A stretch of DNA of 64,000 nt from Fratercula arctica (GCA_947846985.1 CANTUZ010000021.1:2038711-2102710); one strand, 5' to 3'. Shown: positions 46,872-61,290, counted from the first letter of the stretch. The notes: generated from the letters alone by a model not told the origin. Translations and numbers: made by a program.

Positions 46872-46934
46872 CTTTTCAAAATCTGCCAGCGATCGGTTCT
46901 TGCTGGCCTGTGCCACACATTTTAGCGCTTCTGT
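46872..46934 (-). CDS. PSMD11: PSMD11 coding exon (residues 284-304)
   Basis: A 63-bp in-phase exon encoding TEALKCVAQASKNRSLADFEK with a CTGCAG acceptor and a GTGAGT donor. It is part of the helical half of the PCI domain. Confidence 0.96.
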
Positions 46935-48545
46935 CTGCAGAGAAAGAAAAGGAGAGGAGGTTATTTTTCTGGTGCTATTATGCCAACTGTGCAGTATACT
47001 GAAAACGTGCTTAAGCAGCAAAATGGGAATGTTCCTCTTGCTACAAAGGCATGTCAGTGTTAGTTCCACACAGGCAGAGAGAGAACAGCTGCTAACAAGG
47101 GGAACACGCAGAACAGCTGCAGGACACAGCGTGAAATCAGCTTCACAGGAACAAAGAACTCAAGTTTTGCAAGGTTTGAAAATACCAGCTGCAGTTCCTA
47201 TCAGGTTGCAGGTTGGGAGTTTGATACAATTTTTAAGGAAAGTGCACATTTGGGCACTTGTGTAATGAAGGTGGCCATTCTCGGCCCTTACAGCTGTGTT
47301 TCTCCCCTCCAGCACGCCACATTTCCTCTGCTGAGCAACAGAAACACGGCAGAAGTCCTAGGGATACCCTATCACGGACAGCATCAGGAAGCGTTTCTTG
47401 TCTACCCCACAGCTGCTGAAACAGAGCAAAAGACTCAGCCACAACCAACCTACCATATTTATACTAAACAGAACAGTAACAGCACTAGAAGAACAGTTTC
47501 CAAGTGGCGAGAGGCATGAGTGCGCCAGACAAGCAGGACAGCCCGGTGGCTGTGATGCACAAGGCCCAGGCTTTTGCCACCACGTGTCCCACCGAGCTGT
47601 CCCCGAGGCTGCCCACTTTCTCTCTGCTCCCTACGCTCAGTTTCCACAGCTGCTGCAGGAACACTGCCGTCTCAGGAGGACAGTGCAGGGAGCAGCTGAG
47701 ATTTCCTCCACGGTACACTGTCCTCACGCTCTGAAAAGGAGCCTCCAACCCAGCTGCCACTCAGGAGAAGGGGATGAAGCAGGACCAGGGCTGCCCTTTG
47801 TGATCCAGCAGGGATAATACAGGGATATCCCTGCTCCAGACTCTTCTACGCATGTATGCTCAGTGACCTCCTCTGCTAAAGAGCTTCCCCAATCCTCTGT
47901 GAGGTAGGCAAGTATTAGAGCTCCTGCGTCAAAGTAAATAGCTGGCTGACCAAAGCCACCGAGGGCAGCAGTGTGTAAGCCTGGCTCAGACCCTGGCACG
48001 CTCGGCTTTTGGCCCTGAGCATCCCTGGATTTAATACGGAGGCGGCATTCACGGACTGGCAAGTTAACATGTCAGAATAAACAGTTGATTTAACAACTCC
48101 CCAGCTGCTTGGCTTCCACCTTACACTCATCTAGGTCTCAAGCTGCTCTGCTATGAATGACTTGCTACAACACAAGTAAAAACAATGAAGAACTTGGATT
48201 TAAATACATCAGATCCACGGCTGCAGAGCAGTCAGCGAGGGCTGAAACAGGAGTACCCGACAGCGTCAGGCATTTAGTAGTTCATGCAGAAAGCAAGGAG
48301 GAGAAAACCAGGGAAAACGAAGCGAGCAGGCCGGATTCTCAGGTTGTGAAAAATCACTGTATTCCCTTTGAAGGCAATTGACTTATGGCAATTACTTCTG
48401 GTAATTTAATCAGTTCTGGATCTCGCTGAGGACACTCAGGAGTGAAGAGTATTTTGGTACGAAAAGACCAAAAAGTATCTGACAAAAAGAGTAACACAAT
48501 ATTCTCAGAGATAATAGGAAGATAGAAAGGATTCAGTTTCTCTAC
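46935..48545 (-). other. PSMD11: PSMD11 intron
   Basis: About 1.6 kb. Open frames of up to 139 codons occur on the antisense strand but show no domain. No transposon is recognised. Confidence 0.8.
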
Positions 48546-48606
48546 CTGTCTTCCTGCATACCGCAGAGCAAGCTTTCCACTCACTAACGCTTGCACGTCT
48601 TCTGGG
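48546..48606 (-). CDS. PSMD11: PSMD11 coding exon (residues 263-283)
   Basis: A 61-bp exon that begins with the last base of codon 263 and encodes [20 protein letters not shown]. It has a CTAG acceptor and a GTAGAG donor. With the preceding exon, codon 263 reads ATC (Ile), where the human residue is Thr. Confidence 0.95.
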
Positions 48607-48863
48607 CTAGAGAGGGGAGGGAGGGAAGAGAGCAATTATTCAACAACACGGTCAGCTTAAATCTAAGTGTGTCTCAAAAATTCCCAATTAATAGCAAATT
48701 ACTACAATTCAATTAACATCATATCACAAGCACCGATTAGGTCATAAAGGACGACAAACAGCAAGCTCGTCTGCTTGAGTTCTTTCATTAGTATAGTCTT
48801 AAAACAAAAAGTCTTCCCCACTTAAATGTAGAAGTGTCCTTCGCAGAACCATTTGCCACGTAC
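48607..48863 (-). other. PSMD11: PSMD11 intron (257 bp)
   Basis: A short AT-rich intron. It starts GTACGT, a weaker donor than its neighbours. Confidence 0.85.
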
Positions 48864-49008
48864 ATGTTCAGCATGATTTTGCACAGCAACATGTATTTCA
48901 GCGCAGTGATGGCTTTTGGGTTGTCAATTGAATCATATCCTTCAAACGCCTCGTAAAAATATGAATAGGCTGTTTTCCAGTCCTTCTCTTCTGCTGCATG
49001 AATAATAC
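48864..49008 (-). CDS. PSMD11: PSMD11 coding exon (residues 215-263)
   Basis: A 145-bp exon completing Gly215 and encoding [20 protein letters not shown] onward to LLCKIMLN plus AT of codon 263. It covers the start of the PCI domain. It has Asn243 where human has Ser in the SID(S/N)PKAIT segment. Confidence 0.96.
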
Positions 49009-49763
<755 letters not shown>

Positions 49764-49957
49764 CTACCGATGACCATACAAACCAACTCCTTCCAGACAA
49801 CACCGTCTTCCCCCCACAGCAGCACTGGCCTCGAGGAAGGGAAGCGAGGCTTACACAACCTGTTCTTCCAAGAAGAAACGAAGCAGAGGAAATAATAGTG
49901 GGTCACTGTCAGTCCACAGCTGAAGAATGGACCAGTTTTGCGTTAGAGGTGGAAGAG

Positions 49958-50032
49958 GACAGTGAGAATACTTGGGTATGTGGACAGTGAGAATACTTGG
50001 GTATGTGGACAGTGAGAATACTTGGGTATGTG
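49958..50032. repeat. 25-bp tandem repeat, 3 identical copies
   Basis: The unit begins GACAGTGAGAATACTTGGG and continues TATGTG. It is present three times without a single difference at 49958, 49983 and 50008, then a partial copy. The perfect identity suggests a recent slippage event or an assembly effect. Confidence 0.95.
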
Positions 50033-50209
50033 GACAGCGTGTCTCTGCCACCTCCTCGTGGGCAGCACTAAGCAGAAAGCCAAGGATGGGTTGTGCAGTT
50101 CAGATGGTCACTCTGGTACCCTTTCCCCAGATGACAGCGTGATTTATCACCCACATTCGGAGCTCTGAGCAAACCTGAAGTGCTGCCCATTCCCGCACCA
50201 TTCCCCTAG

Positions 50210-50960
50210 GGTGAGATCTGAGGCTTGAAAATCCTCAGGTCTAAGAATAAGGGATGAGGAAGGAAGGTTTTAAGCACAGGACATCAACAGATCAAATCTA
50301 GGAGGTAGGAATGGACAGCCTAAGAAACATCTAGATAACCTGTCGTATTAAAGCCTTGTGAGGACAGAAAGAGCCAGCCTTAGAGAAAAATTTCCCCTTC
50401 TTCCCCCCCGTAACAAACTCAAGAGCTAACCTGGGGCAAGCAGATGAGAACCTTGTCCTCACTTGCTGGGCTCAGAAGCTGAAAACCACAGCTGAGACTG
50501 CATAACTAGGTGGAAGAGAATGGACTCCCCCTAGAAACATCCCGTAGAGACTCTCTGCTTCCACCTACTCCCCTCGGACATAACCACGTCTTGGCCAGCC
50601 ACACAGAAATGCTAGCGCACAACGCTGACATCTCGACTGAGCTTTGAGAGAGGCTGTCCTATAGGTATAGGCCTTCACAACTCCCTAGGTTGGATCACCA
50701 TCATTAACTTAATTAAGCATAGCTTTGCAATGTGGATTCTGATCAGTTTAAACCCCAGTTCATTATATATCTGTATGCAAACTAATTCTAACTTGATATT
50801 GAATTCCATGTATCAGAGCCCTGAACATAACTTGATATTCTGATCAGACACAAGTCACCCAGGCGACTCTGGACATGAGACACGCTCTTGCCACCAGACT
50901 GCTGAAGAAGTTACGGGTCCCTGGTGAGGCATCGCCACCGCCCAGATGAGCACTTCTGTC
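50210..50960 (+). mobile_element. Possible solo LTR-like segment (tentative)
   Basis: The segment has the look of a bird retroviral-type LTR: no coding capacity, a TATA-like AT-rich part near 50690-50790, and a GC-rich end reading GGTGAGGCATCGCCACCGCC at about 50920. I could not fix TG/CA termini or a target-site duplication, so both type and boundaries are guesses. Confidence 0.2.
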
Positions 50961-51644
50961 CGTGTCACTGCAGTCATCCCTCAGCCCTGCTCATACCCGC
51001 GCGCTGAGCTGGCGGAGCGGTCTGTACAAATACCCTTTAGTCAGCTTAGACCTCAGCATACATTACTGCAGTCATTCGCAAAACGAGCATTCGTAAAGCA
51101 CCGAAGGGAGTTGGGCCCTGTAAGACGACCTGCTTTACTCTGCTTTGTGGCAGAGTAGGAGAGTTCACATGGTTAATTACCATATCTCAGGTGGTGCAGA
51201 AGAAAATTCTTAAAGCCTTTACATTACTTCGCCAGAGCTTGTCTAATTACATCCTCAGAGGTTTGCCATTTCCTGGCATTACTGCTGCTTTTACTGGGGC
51301 TGTATTTGAGCAAACTGGAAAAAGCTGGTTTCTCCCTTTGACCTCTCTGACCGCAGCCGTATACTGTGTATGTTCCAGGAGCCAAACCCGATGGCCTTCA
51401 ACTGGATACAGCTCCTCTTTGCTTCCAAAATTATTTGAAATTAACAAATGGTGAGAACCAGAAGATGTCTAAAAGCTTTTATCGCCAAGCAAAAGATGGC
51501 AGAACTGGTAGAGCACTGAGAAATTAACGTCCAAGTCCTACAAAACTTATGAACGAACATGACGTAGTCAGATCATTTCCCTCGTCAGCCTCAAGACTAA
51601 TTGCAAAGCCAAGGGCTACTACCACCACCTAGCGGGGGACTCAC

Positions 51645-51702
51645 CTAGCTGCAGTGCTTCCTGGTACCTCTTGGTATCGAAGTACAAAGAGACCAGCCTC
51701 GC
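51645..51702 (-). CDS. PSMD11: PSMD11 coding exon (residues 131-150)
   Basis: A 58-bp exon encoding ARLVSLYFDTKRYQEALQL plus the first base of Gly150, with a CCAG acceptor and a GTGAGT donor. The human residue at 148 is His; here it is Gln. Confidence 0.96.
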
Positions 51703-52644
<942 letters not shown>

Positions 52645-53391
52645 TCATTTCCTACAAAGCAACAAAAATACAACAAAGCCTGAATCTCCACAACGTAGTT
52701 GAAGAAAAGAAGTCATTTCCGTCTGAACAGCAGCATTGCTGAACATCGAATTAGCTTCACTTTGAAATGAGCCTGGAGATTTGGGGTAGATACTAATGCT
52801 GAAGGCTAATGTCTCTGAACAACACCTTTAATATTACCAGGGTGAAGCGTAACTCACCGCCGAGGAGAACTGCGGCTCAACAGCGGCAGATTTAGCGACT
52901 TCTCTTCAGCAAGGGCTCGCCGGTCACCACACACGATGGGCTGCAGGCCCAGGGCTGCATCATGTTTACACCAGAGTTCACGCTCACAGAAAGGTCGTAC
53001 AAAATGCTACAGAACAGCTAAATTGTGCTACATGCTTTCCATATTCTATCTGCCAGATTAACTTCCTGCACTTTGTAACAACGTTCAAAGTATTACACTG
53101 CTTCTAATGCCTTCTGCAAGAGAAAGTAAAGTTCAGAAGGCAAACTAAGGCAAACTTTAAGCTTCAGCCATCACAAAAAACCCCAACAGACCACCTTTGA
53201 TTCCTTTTCTAAAGCTTCCAATAACTTTTTCTGACCACCAGGGACAATCCTCCCACACTGGAATATGAACATAAAGATTTGGCTTCCAAAGTTTCATCAG
53301 GAAAAATTACCGCTGAAATCCTAACGGCATTTCTTAAACAGCTGTGTTTTTGTTTGAAATAAAGACATCTGGGTACATGAGAACTGATTCC

Positions 53392-53440
53392 GCCTTAGGG
53401 CAAGGGATGAACTAAAAGGCTTTGAGGTCCCTTCCAGCGC
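53392..53440 (+). mobile_element. Short CR1 3'-end remnant
   Basis: CCTTAGGGCAAGGGATGAAC followed by a GGTCCCTTCCAGC phrase matches the last part of older CR1 elements. About 50 bp remain and the tail is eroded. Confidence 0.45.
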
Positions 53441-55006
53441 ATTTTGCACCATTTCGTTTAGCCGTAGAGAGTGTTATATTTTCAATTGCTCTAGAAAGAA
53501 AGGGAAATGAAGTGCACATGTTTTAGGGCCTAAATACGTCAGATCACGCGTGTCCGTTAGCACAGAAAGCAACGGAGGTGCCGGCTCCACTATTTACAAC
53601 CGAGTTAGGTGCCAGGAGCCAGTCAGTAAGTGACACTGAGTGTTTTATCTGTCACTTCAAAGCAGAGCAAAGGAACCCAACGGCTTCTCAAATTTTTAAG
53701 ACCACTGAGATTCCCCTGATGAATAAAGCAGTCGTGTTCCACCCCAGTTAGAAGCGGGTGTCGATTTAGTACTGGCCGATAATATACAGCAAGTCACACT
53801 GAGGTGCCCGGCTCAGGAACGCCTTTTCCCAAAATCTGTGGATCCCAGGTCTTTCTGGAGCAGCTCTGGAGCTGTACTACACCGCAGGACCTGTCAGCTC
53901 CTTGTCACTGCTTATTAAATGGCAACATTTTATGAAAAGCCATTATGAAGCTGCAATTTATTGCTCAGTGATAGCTGGAGAAATCTCCAGTTTCATTGCT
54001 TTACTGGGCTCCTGGGAGTCTTCTTAATATAAGTTACACCGAGGAAGCAAGTGTCCCTCTGAACGTTCCTGAGGCGCTGAAAGTATTCAGGATTACTGCA
54101 TGGAGAACCTCACAGGTTAGGTGTCGTAATTCCTTAAGGCTTTGGCTTCTGAATATGCCTGAACATGAATGTTTTTACTAACTGGGCCTTGTCTCCATCG
54201 CTGTTCATCCAAGTTCTTCCCCTGCCATGAAACGCCGCCTTTTGGGACTGCGCCCAAATATTGCCATTTACATCAAGTTACCTTTAGAAAAAGTCTGAAG
54301 CCGCTTATTTTCTCCTGACGCCTTTCAGGGTTCCTTTATCACCTGCACATCCCACTCCACTTCCCTTAACCTCTTCTCTCAAAGAACAGGGGCAAAAAAT
54401 TCTGTCCATCACTGTTTACAATAACATGACATGCAAGCCACAGGAACCGAACAGCAAACGAAGAACATTTACTAGGTTATCAGAGTGAAAGGACAATACT
54501 TCTGCGCCGATTTGGCTAACGAGAATGCCACAGCCTCCTGGAGGCTGTAATTTGCCAGTCGCTGTGGGTGGCTTTGTCCTTACCCTGTCGCTCAGGCCCT
54601 CCCTGCCTCCCCTTTCCCTCTCACTGCTTCGCTGTGCCAGTACAACCCGTATTACCGCAGGTCAGCGCCGCTTCTAAGTGGCTCCTCACCATTTACAAGT
54701 CGCTCCGTCCTCCCATTCCCAAATAACCAACCAAAAAAAAGAAAAAAAAAAAAAAAGAAAAACAACTGTATTCTAGGGAGCTAATGAGAATGGAGTAAAT
54801 CCTAACCAGGAGCTATCTTAGCCTGAACGGCTTTTCTATTGGAGAAGTTAATCCACTGGAAGTAGTTCACGCTTGGTAGTTGCAAAACTTTTTCCGCTTT
54901 CACTTCAGGAGTAGCTTTCAGGCCTCAGAAACCCTCTGTAGAGTTAAGATGCCCACTGCACTGTGTCCCCACGCAACACACCTTCATGTCTCTAGGTGAG
55001 AGATGA

Positions 55007-55105
55007 CAGAATCATAGAATGGTTCGGGTTGGAAGGGACCATAAATATCATCTAGTTCCAACCCCCCTGCTCTGGGCAGGGACACCTCCCACCAGACCGG
55101 GTAAA
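55007..55105 (-). mobile_element. CR1 LINE 3'-end fragment, left arm of an inverted pair
   Basis: The minus-strand element consists of only about 95 bp of the CR1 3' end, starting with AGAATCATAGAATGG on the + strand and stopping at CACCAGACCGG. It is complementary to the end of the + strand CR1 at 55815-55928. Confidence 0.9.
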
Positions 55106-55164
55106 ATTTAACTTCCCGATGAGGATGGGATCCTAAGTAATCCTCACCATCTTCAGAGGCGTGA

Positions 55165-55928
55165 GAGGTGGGCCCATGCAAACCTCATGAAGTTCAACAA
55201 GGCCAAGTGCAAGGTCCTGCACCTGGGTCGGGGCAATCCCAAACACAACTCCAGGTCGGGCAGAGAATGGCTGGGGGTGTTGGTGGCTCAACACGCCCCG
55301 GCAACGTGCGCTGGCAGCCCAGAAACCCCCCCGCAGCCTGGGCTGCATCCCCAGCAGCGTGGGCAGCAGGGCCAGGGGGGGATTCTGCCCCTCTGCTCCG
55401 CTCGGGGGAGACCCCCCTGCAGCGCTGCCTCCAGCTCTGGGGCACCAACAGCAGAAGGACACGGAGCTGTTGGAGCGGGGCCAGAGGAGGCCCCGGAGAT
55501 GCTGGGAGGGCTGGAGCCCCTCTGCTGTGGGGACAGGCTGAGAGAGCTGGGGGGGGTTCAGCCTGGAGAAGAGAAGGCTCCGGGGAGACCTTCCAGCCCC
55601 TGCCAGTCCCTAAAGGGGCTCCAGGAAAGCTGGGGAGGGACTCTGGATCAGGGAGGGGAGACATGGGACGAGGGGGAATGGTTTTAAGCTGGAATAGGGG
55701 AGATTTAGGTTAGATATTAGGAAGAAATTTTTCACTCTGAGGGTGGTGAGCCCCTGGCCCAGGTTGCCCAGAGAAGCTGTGGCTGCCCCATCCCTGGAGG
55801 GGTTCAAGGCCAGGTTGGACGGGGCTTGGAGCAGCCTGGTCTGGTGGGAGGTGTCCCTGCCCAGGGCAGGAGGGTGGAACAAGGTGATCTTTAACGTCCC
55901 TTCCAGCCCAAACCATTCTGTGATTCTA
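55165..55928 (+). mobile_element. CR1 LINE fragment, about 760 bp
   Basis: The element starts inside CR1 ORF2 near the phrase encoding [20 protein letters not shown], continues through the ORF2 end and the 3'UTR, and stops at the ATTCTGTGATTCT tail (55914-55926). Frameshifts split the ORF2 remnant over two frames. It is highly similar to the copy at 30131-30684. Confidence 0.94.
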
Positions 55929-56242
55929 CTTAATCCCATCAGCTCCTGAACAGACCCTGAACACTCTCTCCTCCCGCTCTGTGCCATCACACACAGTCCC
56001 CACCATTCCACTAGACCAAGCTCCCCGGGACATGCGTAGCTCCTCTCACATCCCCAACACTAATCGCACCACAAAATGCTACTAATGCTGTGAGTCTAAC
56101 AGCAAACACCACAAATCTAAGAAAAACGGCCAGGGTGAGAGTTCCTTCCAACCTGGAGCAGACTGAGGCTTGCAGAAAAATATGGTTATGAGTGAATTAA
56201 ATTATCTGATGTTTTATTAATAGAATATATCCAAGTGCATTA

Positions 56243-56527
<285 letters not shown>

Positions 56528-57433
56528 TCACACCGCAGCTAGAGGACCTGACACATCCATCCACAGCAGTATTTATTACAGCAAACATTTTTATAAGCAG
56601 TCTCTCAACATCATTTACAGGAAAAGGGCGATAATCATCACCTGAAGGAACACCTCGCAGTAAACACGAGGACCGGCAAAGGGGACTGTTGGGCTCCAGC
56701 CTTCCCCCACAGCATGCGGTTCCCGTTACTTCAGTTCGTCCGATTACAACACCATTCGTAACAACACTCGCCTCAGGCGCGTTTTAAAAATGTAAGCATC
56801 TGCTAAATGCTTTGAGATGTTTCTATAAAATGGGCAATGCAGTTTATAGTTTAAGTATGTTTTTATTAGCTCACAGTTTGACGTTTTAATCTGCCATACC
56901 TAGCCAGTCCGATACACCGCCTGCTCCACTGCTGCAAAAATGACATTTCTAACACTTCAACTACCCACATTACCTAGTTAGGTCTTACCTTACTTAACTA
57001 GATTTCTGTTTCTACTAGTCTCCTTACTACTTTACGGTTATAAAGCTAGCCTCAAGCTCACAAATGAAAAGTCTTTATGAAGAAATACACTAAAAATGTC
57101 ATTCCTACAGAGGGCAGGAACGCGCCGGAACGTCACAGCAGTTTCAGGACTCGGCGCTGGCGGGAGCGGAAGGGAGTTACGCGGTGGAACTGCAGAGCGC
57201 GAGTTAAAAGTCTCCTCCTGCGATAAACACGCCAGGTCGCCGTGATGTCTGTGTACAGCGGGGGGAAGATGATCCTGCCAGCAGCCGAGCGGCGTGCCAG
57301 AGCAGGGCTCGGTGCTGACTCATAAAGCCGTGGGGGTCACACACTGAAATCACGGCTTCTTTGCCCCGCAATTTTAAGTCTCACCCAACCATCAGCTAGA
57401 TCTCGCACCACCACGTTTACAAGGTTTGATAGT

Positions 57434-57454
57434 AAAAAAAAAAAAAAAAAAAAA
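57434..57454. repeat. A21 tract
   Basis: An uninterrupted A run in a PSMD11 intron. It reads T on the transcript strand. Confidence 0.9.
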
Positions 57455-58664
57455 GGTGCAACAACAAAACAAAACTTGTAATGAGTATTTCAGAAATCTT
57501 TGTTATACTCTGTGCCGAACTAAAATACGAGACTAATCTAATTTTATTTCAATTAGTATACGGAGGAGCATCAGCAGAACTTCAGTTTAGGAGGATTCCA
57601 ATAAAAACAGATGAAAACAAGGTTTCTTTCATATTTCATTTAGCAGTAATGCATAAGAATTTAAGAACATCTTAATAATATCTAAAAATTATTCCTTCTA
57701 TTTTTGTTTTACTTTTTCAACTTGTTTATTTTAAAAGCTTAATCAAGCTCGATATAGCTCATTTCTTACACCATTAAGTGACACTCACAGCGTGTTCCAA
57801 TCCAGTTGCTCATGGTGATGTACTGCCATTTTTATACCTCTAAAAGCACGGGTTTAGAACAAACGGAACTTCTCTCGAGTGCGTCCTGAATCCTTAGAGG
57901 AGCCTTATTTTCCAAACAGCAGTGCAACAGATCCTGACTCTTCCTCCGATGAGCCACTCGGACTTTGTACAGGGAACAAAGCAAGAGGCTAGACTGCCAT
58001 GCCTAAAATTTCATAAAAGTTCTACTTTCTCTTTGCTGAGAATAAATGGGCAGGTTTTTCTAGAACTGAGGAACTAATACTATAACATGGAAGAATGAGT
58101 ACTGCTGACTGAGAGTTTCAATCAGGACTCAGCTTTTACTCGAAAAGCAACACTTTACTGACTGCCCCGTGGCAGATGATGACTCTGCCCACACCGCCTT
58201 CGTTCTGAGGACTGCTTGATCCGCAGCACCACTCAGGGACGCAAATCCCCATCATTTTAATCAAACTCTTTGGTTTCACATACAGTAAACAGACTACCAA
58301 GACAGCAGCAGACAGCGGCTTCCAACACATCAGTTTTGCGCAGCTACTCTCAAGCATCCCTCTTCTCGAGGTGAGCTGAGAGAGGTGGGCTCCCAGATCA
58401 CCCTGTTGGGCTTGGAAGAGAAGCTGGAGCTGCCCAGAAACTGGTTCTTGTGCCCTTCCCATGGAAACACCACACTTAACACCAGGAACAGGCCTGCTTC
58501 TCATCAGGCCACAGCACTGTGTCCTTAACTTTGAGCTCTGCAAGTAAGAATTTGCCAGTTTTTGCCTGCCTTATCAAGGCAGCGAGACTTCCTCCGAGCT
58601 CCATCAGCTCTCAACTACTACAAGGTCCCTTCTTACTGTGCATCGCTGCGTCACACCCGCTTCT

Positions 58665-59332
58665 CATGACCCGATTACTGGACGAGGCAAAGGCTGTGGA
58701 TATTGTCTACCTAGACTTAAAGCCAATGGCATCCTGGCTGGTATTAGAAATAGTGTGACCAGCAGGAGCAGGGAGGTGATTGTCCCCCTGTGCTCAGCAC
58801 TGGTGAGGCCACACCTTGAGTATTGTGTCCAGTTTTGGGCACCTCAATACGAGCGAGACATCGAGATGCCGGAGCGAGTGCAGAGGAGGGCAACGAAGCT
58901 GGTGAAGGGCCTGGAGAATGAATCTGATGAGGAGCGACTGAAGGAGCTGGGACTGTTTAGTCTGAGGAAGAGGAGGCTGAGGGGAGACCTCGTCACTCTC
59001 TACAACTACTTGAAAGGACACTGTAGAGAGGTTGGTGCTGGTCTCTTCTCACAGGTAATTAGCGACAGAACAAGAGGAAATGGCTTCAGGCTGCAGCAGG
59101 GGAGGTTTAGGTTGGACATTAGGAAAAAATTTTTCACAGAAAGAGTGGTCAGACACTGGCATAGGCTGCCCAGGGGGGTGGTGGAGCTGCCATCCCTGAA
59201 TGTGTGTAAGAGTCGTTTAGATGTGGTGTTGGGGGATATGGTGTAGGGGAGAACTTTGTAGAGTGGGGTTGATGGTTGGACTCGATGATCCCAAGGGTCT
59301 TTTCCAACCTAAATAATTCTATGATTCTATGA
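58665..59332 (+). mobile_element. CR1 LINE fragment with internal deletion
   Basis: The beginning (about 58680-58725) encodes a piece of the reverse-transcriptase region ([11 protein letters not shown] in one frame). The sequence then jumps to the late ORF2 phrase encoding [20 protein letters not shown] and continues in one open frame of 202 codons (58638-59246) to the 3' end, closing with CTATGATTCTATG at about 59318-59331. The join removes most of the RT domain. It is antisense to PSMD11. Confidence 0.93.
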
Positions 59333-59619
59333 CCAACTGAATCATGTTTTAATGCACAACATACTCTTCCACACAGGAAAGGAACTTCAGAAGAAAAGAA
59401 AGGAAAAAAAATCACACAAAATACACCGCAGTACTTATCTTTCCACTGACTTGCTCAACAGCTGCCCAAGAATTCACTAGAAAGCAGGTTCGAAGTCAAC
59501 AGTTAGAATATCTCTACATTTTGCAAACTACACATTTAGACATGTGAGCTCAAAGTTCCCATAGAAATTTCTCTTTCCTACCAATGTAACTGTCAACTAT
59601 TTTTAGGATTATGGTGGTG

Positions 59620-59645
59620 TTTTTTTTTTTTTTTTTTTTTTTTTT
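59620..59645. repeat. T26 tract
   Basis: Twenty-six consecutive T bases. It reads as an A-run on the PSMD11 transcript strand. Confidence 0.9.
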
Positions 59646-60808
59646 AAAGTAAATGCAGTGCTTGGTAATGGTGTGATTGACAGCTCTAGCGAAGTGACGA
59701 GCAGCCGCTCTGGAAAATGAAGTCTGCTGTTCATCCTCAAAGTGCTTCCACAAGCTAACACGCCATGTACCCAAATTCCTGATGCCAGTCATGCCCATCC
59801 TACAGTTTTAAGCAACAGTATAATAATCTAGAACTGTTCTAGGAAAAAAAAAAAAAAAGTAATTAATCTACCACTTCAATCCTTAATCTCTACCAAGCAG
59901 ATAAAGAGGGTCACGTGTATTATTATTATTATTTTTTAAGCAAAGGCCGTAGTTCACCAGAGTTTAGTCCTTTAAAAACTCCAGATTCATTTCACACTCT
60001 CGGCCAGTCAGCACCACGCCAGTTGTGACTCTCAAATGCCACCAAACTGCAGGTGATGTTCTCCCAAGGCCGCAGCTCACTGACCCTTTCATCTCCAGGA
60101 AATTATCACTTGAGAGTAGCCAACGAGCCCCCGCAACACCTCGAATCTCTCAAAGAAATTCCACTAGCTAAAACTAAAATGTGTGCAGCGAGAGCTACGA
60201 TATCTATTTCGTTCAGGCCAGAAAATGCACAACCTCAGCAATTTCCTCATCAGGTTAAGCAGCGCCGGATTGACTCCCCTCGGATATGAGGATCCGTGTG
60301 TCTTTGTGATCAGTTGGACCTGGTGAAGATGCTGCTGACCTGACCACTTGTCAATCCTACTAGTCTACCTCCCCCTAGGAAGCAGACAGGGAGGGAAAGC
60401 AACAGTTTCTTTCCACATGAGTGGCACGTCTCTAAGCTGCCATATCCCCTTTCTTCATCCCCCAGCTTCACCACATGTCTCCAGAAAGCACAACCTGATC
60501 TCACTCCGATCTACACACACACACAAAATCGGCTTCTTCATGTCCCCAGATTCATTTTCCTCTATTCAGAATATAGTTGCTCTGCAGTTTAGTGTTCCCT
60601 TTAACACATTTCGAATACATTTCACATTTGCTCCTTCATAAACCTGGTTTCGATGAGTTAAGATTGTCATTTTCAATTACTTAGCCTTCCCCTTCAAACA
60701 ATCTATTAGCCAGCCACCCTCTGAGAATACACTGAAGTTCTTTATACTTGTGAAAGACTTCGACTTAAACTCAAAACTACTCCAAGTTCTGCAGTGGTAA
60801 GGAGGCCA

Positions 60809-61290
60809 TAGAATCATCCGGGTTGGAAGGGATCTTTCAGATCATCGAGTCCCACCATCAACTTAACATTGACAAAAACCATCACTAAACCATAACACTA
60901 AGCACTACGTCTACCCATCTTTTAAATACCTCCAGGGATGGCGATTCCACGACTTCCCTGGGCAGCCTCTTCCAATGCTTGATGAAGTTTTTCCTAATAT
61001 CCATCCTAAACCTCCTCTGGTGCAACTTGAGGCCACTTCCTCTTGTCCCATCGCCTGTTCCTTGGGAGAAGAGACTGACACCCCCCCTGGCTGTCCCCTC
61101 CTTTCAGGGAGCTGTAGAGAACGAGAGCGAGAAGGTCTCCCCTCAGCCTCCTTTTCTCCAGCTCCCTCAGCCACTCCTCACAAGGCTTGTGCTCCAGACC
61201 CCTCACCAGCTCCGTTGCCCTTCTCTGGACACGCTCCAGCACCTCAATGTCTTTCCTAAGACACTGATACACCCTGCACCACTGAGACAC
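60809..61290 (-). mobile_element. CR1 LINE 3' fragment, about 480 bp
   Basis: The minus-strand element has its tail at plus 60809 (CATAGAATCATCCGGG) and extends back into ORF2. It is of the same subfamily as 31481-31816 (shared ATCGAGTCCCACCATCAA and CTTCCAATGCTTGA phrases) but longer. It has the same orientation as PSMD11. Confidence 0.93.

Noticed and set aside
55168..55713. Overlapping + strand frames of 166 and 181 codons near 55.4 kb
   Set aside because: Both are frame-shifted remnants of the CR1 ORF2 end.
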